Source: Larix sibirica (taxonomy: Eukaryota > Streptophyta > Pinopsida > Pinales > Pinaceae). From it: DNA of 11,197 bases. The position numbers and the translations under genes are program-made. Every line of letters begins with the position of its first letter. Position 1 is the first letter of the stretch. The stretch is from positions 1 through 11,197 of the forward strand of contig NWUY0304905108.1 in assembly GCA_004151065.3 (NCBI GenBank), written 5' to 3'. The notes beneath the pieces are model-generated. The model ran no database searches. It was not told the DNA's origin and worked only from the letters and a program-made list of their open reading frames with translations. Of the stretch, positions 7,421 through 11,197 are shown one piece after another.

Positions 7421-8600
7421 CATATGGTGTTCTTATGACGGATCGGTTATCACTTGAGAGTAGTGCAGTTTCTTATTTCAAGGAAGTATATAAACAAGGA
7501 GAAAATCCAAACTTGTTGAACCAATTGGATGTTATCAAACTTTATCCTAGAATGTTCAATATGGAAGATGGTGTGCACATTGCCTCAACAGTTTCTATTG
7601 AGGAGGTGAAGAATGTTTTAAATCAATTTTCTAAAGCTAAAAGTCGAGGCCCGAATGGTTGGACTGTCGAATTTTTCCTTCACTTATTTGATATTATTGG
7701 GAAGTATTTAGTGGATATGGTGGAGGAATCTCATAGAAATGGGTATGTTCCTGAAAATATGAATTCAACATTCATAACTCACATTCCCAAGAAGGACAAG
7801 CCAATTTCTTACAATGACTATAGACCTATATCCTTATGCAATTTGGTCTATGAAATGATAGCAACGATTATTTCTAACAGGATTAAAACAATTTTGGAGC
7901 AAATGCTATCTAAGGAACAATTTGGATTCTTATCTAATAGGCAGATTTTGGACGCGATCAGGGTGGCCCACAAGAATGTCCTAATTCCAGTAATTACAAG
8001 AAACTGCAAGCCTTTATTCTAAAAATGGATTTAATTAAGTCTTATGGCAGAGTTGATTGGTCCTTCCTTCATCTTGTATTAATACAAATTGGATTTCCTG
8101 TTGAGGTTTATGATTGGATAATGGCTTGCATCTCAAATACAAATTATGCCATTCTTGTTAATGAACATCCTACTTCTTTTTTCAAAGGGAACAAAGGACT
8201 CCGACAAGGATGTCCTTTATCTCCACTGTTGTTTCTCCTTATCATTGAAGATTTAATTCTGCTCATTAATTCAGCAAAAATTGGAAAAAGAATCAAAGGT
8301 ATTATGTTTTCTACCCTTCTGCAATTTATCACTTACTCTTTGTTGATGACGTCCTTATTTTTGGAAGGGGTTCAGTACAAGAATGGAGCCAATATTCAGA
8401 AATCATAAATTCATTCTACAGTGCCTTAGTTATGGTTGTGAGTTCCAAAAAGTCAATCTTTCTTTTCAATTGTCCTAAGTAGGGTACAAAACAGGGTTTA
8501 TGTGAACAAATTTCCTCTTTTTTCCATATTAGATGGTTACGATTCAGAATGGCTTCACATATTTAGGTTCTTTCATAAAACCTAATGGTTATAAAAAAGA
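7414..8600 (+). pseudogene. LINE ORF2, reverse transcriptase domain (RVT_1)
   Basis: This domain copies the LINE RNA at the nicked target. Frame 1 carries LSLESSAVSYFKEVYK, SRGPNGWTVEFF (motif 0; usual GPDG has Asn here), FITHIPKKDKP (motif 1), YNDYRPISLCNLVYEMIA (motif 2) and KEQFGFLSNRQILDAI. Near 7985-8010 it shifts to frame 0: FILKMDLIKSYGRVDWSFL (motif A; first catalytic Asp kept, the Asp of YDRV is Gly) and GLRQGCPLSPLLFLLIIEDL (motif B). Near 8305-8330 it shifts to frame 2: HLLFVDDVLIFGRGS, the motif C catalytic pair at 8345-8350, then SSKKSIFLFN. After a TAG at 8480-8482 a shift near 8540 returns to frame 1: NGFTYLGSFIKPNGYKKDDW (motif E region). Three shifts and one stop make it dead, but the motif order is complete. 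Confidence 0.93.
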
Positions 8601-9312
8601 TGATTGGAACTAGCTGATAAAAAGGGTTGAGAAAATGAGTCATTGGTCCTTTAGGTTCTTATCATTGGGTGGAATATTAGTGCTTGCAAATTCTGTTTTA
8701 CAAAGCATCCCTGTCTATTGGTTGTTGTTGGCAATGGTGCCTAGATCAGTTTTGGAGGCTATAAGAAAGGGTATGTTCCAGTTCATTTGGTCTGGTAATA
8801 TTTTCTCTACAAATTTTCATTTAACCTCTTGGAAAAGTATTGCACTTCCGAAGAATCTTGGCGGATGGGAGTTCAAGCAGATTTTTTGGTTTGCTGAGGC
8901 GTTAAGTGCTAAATTTTTTTGAAGAGGGTTATTTGGTGACAGCCTATGGAGTAAAGTTTTAAAAAGAAAATATATTAGAGCCAATCCATTAATAGAATGG
9001 ATTTGAAACCCTCCTAGGTTATCTTCCAACGCCTCAATTATTTGGAAAGGTCTGTATCGAGTTTTGTCGATATTGAAGAAAATATTGGGCTAGAATATTG
9101 GTCAGGGTATTCAAGTTTACATTGGAATTGATCCTATTGTTAGTATGGGGGGGATTTTTCATCTTTCACAACATCTCATTCTGCATCTTCACTTGCATAA
9201 TTTACAGGTTTTAGCACAAGTTTGCAGGGAAGTGGTCTCTGGTACTTCTTCGTCCTATTGGTACAATTCTTCAGACTTAGGTCTATATGGAATATTGGGA
9301 GGAATGGGATAA
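8601..9312 (+). pseudogene. LINE ORF2, thumb and connector region
   Basis: Frame 1 passes a TAG at 8611-8613 (after DDWN) and reads IKRVEKMSHWSFRFLSLGG, NSVLQSIPVYWLLLAMVP and ISGN-like FIWSGNIFSTNFHLTSWKS, then LPKNLGGWEFKQIFWFAEAL. The W-x-x-x-x-LS-x-GG ... SVLQSIP-x-Y and FLWSG/W-x-x-x-x-PK-x-x-GG-x-G motifs are typical of plant LINE reverse transcriptases after the palm. After TGA at 8920-8922 it continues as LFGDSLWSKVLKRKYI and SSNASIIWKGLYRVL, with TGA at 9004-9006 and TAG at 9091-9093, then GQGIQVYIGIDPIVSMGG (usual G-x-KV-x-I-G-x-DPW). Frame 1 ends at TAA 9310-9312; the next domain has already taken over in frame 2 from about 9300. Confidence 0.88.
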
Positions 9313-9931
9313 GTATGTCCTCTCTCTATACTTTGCAGGCATCAAATTATCAAACAAACTGGATTGTTTGGTTTGGGATTGCGCGGATTCAAATGGTTCC
9401 ATTAATGCAAAGAGAGCGTATGATTTTATCATCTCTGAAAATGTCCAGTATTCTCCAAAATGATATGCACTGAAGATATGGAAATGGAAGATCCATGTCA
9501 AAGTTAGATGCTTCATTTGGTTAAGTCTAGAAAATTGCATTCTAACTTGGGATAATCTCATCAAAAGAGGTTTTTATGGCCCGGGTATTTGCTCTCTATG
9601 TTTTTCTTCCAATGAATCTGTGACTCATATTTTTGTATCATGTTCCTTTTGTAATAGTGTTTGGGAGATGTGCTCTCAAGTTTTAACTTTCAAAGTTAAT
9701 TGGAAGACTAGCAATTTTCAAGAAAGCATGCTAACATGGTTATGTAAAAAGACTTCTTTTAAAGAACTTCCTATACTTATCATCTCGGAAATTTGGAAAT
9801 GTAGAAACATAGATATTTTTTAAGATAAAAAGTTTTCCATTTCTCAAGTCTATTACAGAGCCATTGGTAATTATTTTGAGTTTCATAAGCCCAAGAAGAA
9901 GGTAAATATCAGTGCCCTCAAGAAACCATAG
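9302..9931 (+). pseudogene. LINE ORF2, zf-RVT zinc-binding domain
   Basis: Frame 2 reads EWDKYVLSLYFAGIKLSNKL, LVWDCADSNGSINAKRAYDF, a TGA (9461-9463), then LKIWKWKIHVKVRCFIWLSL and LTWDNLIKRGFYGPGICSLC. The zinc-binding set is visible as C-x2-C (9590 and 9599), His (9626) and Cys (9641) in GICSLCFSSNESVTHIFVSC. This is the zf-RVT domain that follows the reverse transcriptase in plant LINEs and related retroelements, probably for nucleic-acid binding. The frame then gives FCNSVWEMCSQV and IISEIWKCRNIDIF, and TAA (9821-9823), where a Glu codon would fit IFEDK. It continues in frame as DKKFSISQVYYRAIGNYFEF to a TAG at 9929-9931. Four binding residues are intact, only stops spoil it. Confidence 0.9.
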
Positions 9932-9934
9932 TTT

Positions 9935-10401
9935 AATGATACTCTATCGATGGGATTATTTGATGGTGCACAAAAAAATAGCTTATGTGGGGCTGGAATG
10001 CTCCTTAAAATTAGAAAAAGGACATTTTATTAGGCTCAAATTTGGTGTTGGAGAAGGAACAAAAAAAATATGAGATGTTAGCATTATGGGGCCTTTTATG
10101 GTATGCTAAGAAAAAAGGAATCCAGTGTCTTCAAATTGATGGGGACTCAAAGACTATTATTGGTTGCGCCAATGGTATTTCCAGTTTTTATGTTCTGCAT
10201 CTTTCTCATTGGATGAACAAGATTTTGGAGCCGAAAGAGTTTTTCTCTATGTTATCCTTTACTCATATGTATCGAGAATTAAACTGTGATGATGATTGTT
10301 TATCAAAGGAGGCAGTGGGACATATGGATGGAGTTATTCATTTTGAGGAATTTTTTTATGATGCTATTATCATCAACAAAGGAGCGGTCTCTTTCTTTTA
10401 G
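9935..10401 (+). pseudogene. LINE ORF2, C-terminal plant-type RNase H domain (RVT_3)
   Basis: RNase H removes RNA from the RNA-DNA hybrid during integration; it is a hallmark of certain plant L1 lineages. Frame 2 gives MGLFDGAQKNSLCGAGMLLK with the first catalytic Asp at 9962-9964. After TAG at 10031-10033 and two small shifts (one near 10036-10045, one in the A8 run at 10061-10068) frame 1 continues KYEMLALWGLLWYAKKKG (Glu at 10072-10074), LQIDGDSKTIIGCANGI (Asp at 10144-10146), SFTHMYRELNCDDDCLSKEA (last Asp at 10294-10296) and HMDGVIHFEEFFYD, ending at TAG 10399-10401. All four residues of the D-E-D-D active site are therefore present. The last 119 codons are uninterrupted, the longest fully clean stretch of the end of this element. 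Confidence 0.92.
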
Positions 10402-10657
10402 TATATGCTAGTTGTTTCTTTTTTATGGGAGTTAGATAATTATCCATTCTGAGCTAATACAATAGCATGATAGTTGATAGTTGAGTCTTTATGATAGCTA
10501 GAAGCATTGATATGTAGCAAGTATGACGTTTAAGTTTTGTCAGAGATATTCATGTTGTATTTTTGGGAAAGATACATGAACTATCTGATCAGAACGATGT
10601 AACTTTGATTCAATTTTGAATATCAAGTTACTTTTTTTTCGGCTTGAAAAAAAAAAA
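10402..10657 (+). other. LINE 3' untranslated region and poly(A) tail
   Basis: About 245 bp of AT-rich sequence follow the ORF2 stop, then eleven A residues at 10647-10657. Just before the tail, T8 (10632-10639), the 7-nt CGGCTTG and the A run can pair as a T/A stem, placing a short hairpin exactly at the 3' end. LINE reverse transcriptases recognise 3' end structures and prime within the A tail, so this is plausibly the functional end of the RNA. Confidence 0.8.
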
Positions 10658-11197
10658 GATTGCTTGGGTTTAGTTGCATGAGAAAAATAAGATGTAAATT
10701 ATTATATGTGTTTTTATGTAATTATTCTACCTATTTTTGGGAAAAAATGGTAAGCATCTATAAAATTTGTTCGCATATTGTTCTAAATAATTGTGTTAAA
10801 TTCTTGATTGATTAGGGTGCACCATTGGTAATTATTGTTGGATTATTATTACTAATTGATTGATAAGAAACAAATCCGCTTGTGTTAGACTATTTTTCTC
10901 TCCATATCATAAAAAACAAAGCATACAAATTCAGGGAAAAATAAATTGTACCTCTCATATCAATGCATTATGACTAGCACAACCACTTAACTTGTGGCCG
11001 ATGAACACCAGTTGTATGTTACCTTCTTTAGTTAAATGGGTTGTCTATCGCTACCTATTATCCATGCATGAGCTATGAGTTATCCATGCATTAACTACTA
11101 GTTTGTTTTATATATATATATTTTTTATAATTGTTTATTTGGATATATTGGTTCACCCTAAATTCTAAGATATAAACACCTATCAATATAAATTTTT
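10658..11197. other. AT-rich right flank without a gene
   Basis: I see no reading frame with a recognisable motif. It contains a TA dinucleotide run near 11110-11125 and the direct repeat listed separately. The first bases, GATTGCTTGGGTTTAG, would be the downstream target-site duplication of the LINE if one survived. Confidence 0.5.
11058..11091 (+). repeat. 12-bp direct repeat TTATCCATGCAT
   Basis: Exact copies lie at 11058-11069 and 11080-11091, 22 bp apart. The first extends to the palindrome CATGCATG (11063-11070), the RY element known from seed promoters. With no gene nearby, a regulatory role is unsupported. Confidence 0.6.

Larger units (their letters stand above)
5410..10657 (+). mobile_element. 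Degenerate plant L1-type LINE retrotransposon with RNase H domain
   Basis: The order of domains is diagnostic of a plant L1-clade non-LTR retrotransposon. It runs ORF1 tail with zinc knuckle (5419-6288), apurinic endonuclease (6270-6965), reverse transcriptase (about 7420-8600), C-terminal zinc-binding domain zf-RVT (about 9400-9680), RNase H (9935-10401), 3' UTR and an A11 tail at 10647-10657. There are no long terminal repeats. The left border is where ORF1 similarity stops being readable, so the element looks 5'-truncated or rearranged. About fifteen internal stops and seven frameshifts in ORF2, plus two stops and one shift in ORF1, show it is old and inactive. No convincing target-site duplication was found: the sequence after the tail, GATTGCTTGGGTTT, has no good copy near 5410 or 1610. 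Confidence 0.95.

Noticed and set aside
9861-9875. 15-bp exact match CCATTGGTAATTATT to 10822-10836
   Set aside because: One copy lies inside the LINE zinc-domain tail and one in the right flank, with no extended similarity, so it is likely coincidence.

Overview
The window reads as repeat-rich nuclear DNA of a seed plant. It is AT-rich, has no intact gene, and is dominated by decayed transposable elements. The main element is a plant L1-type LINE whose second ORF ends in a plant-type RNase H domain. A single exon of a plant SNARE-associated (TVP38/TMEM64, VTT-domain) protein lies at the left edge. The LINE dialect and the low gene density would suit a gymnosperm, but that is an impression and not something proved here.

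Layout. (1) 113-330 (+) is an exon-like piece of a TVP38/TMEM64 family gene with splice signals at both ends and one in-frame stop, so it is probably a pseudogene. (2) 1062-1609 is a block of about eleven short palindromes related to GTCGGATATCCGAC plus two competing larger hairpins. Its right edge reads like the end of a CACTA-type DNA transposon, so it is best explained as a non-autonomous element. (3) 1610-2078 (-) is the DUF4283 part of a LINE ORF1, ending against block 2; 2466-2723 (-) may be more of the same ORF1. (4) 2724-4052 is very AT-rich and carries an imperfect 84-85 bp tandem duplication. (5) 4053-4915 holds protein-like but broken frames on both strands, which I could not identify. 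(6) About 5410-10657 (+) is one long LINE: the 3' half of ORF1 with a broken zinc knuckle, then ORF2 with apurinic endonuclease, reverse transcriptase, zf-RVT zinc-binding and RNase H domains, a 3' UTR and an A11 tail. (7) 10658-11197 is AT-rich flank with no gene.

The LINE is dead. Reading it through requires about fifteen internal stops and about seven frameshifts in ORF2, and two stops and one shift in ORF1. Nevertheless most catalytic residues of the three enzymatic domains are still legible: the endonuclease N/E/DxN/SDH set, the reverse transcriptase FVDD, and the RNase H D-E-D-D.

The most interesting structural point concerns the ORF1 part on the minus strand (block 3) and the LINE on the plus strand (block 6). 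The first ends at almost the same ORF1 position at which the second begins. That is the arrangement expected from twin-primed LINE integration (5' inversion), later enlarged or interrupted by other insertions, although two unrelated LINE copies remain possible.
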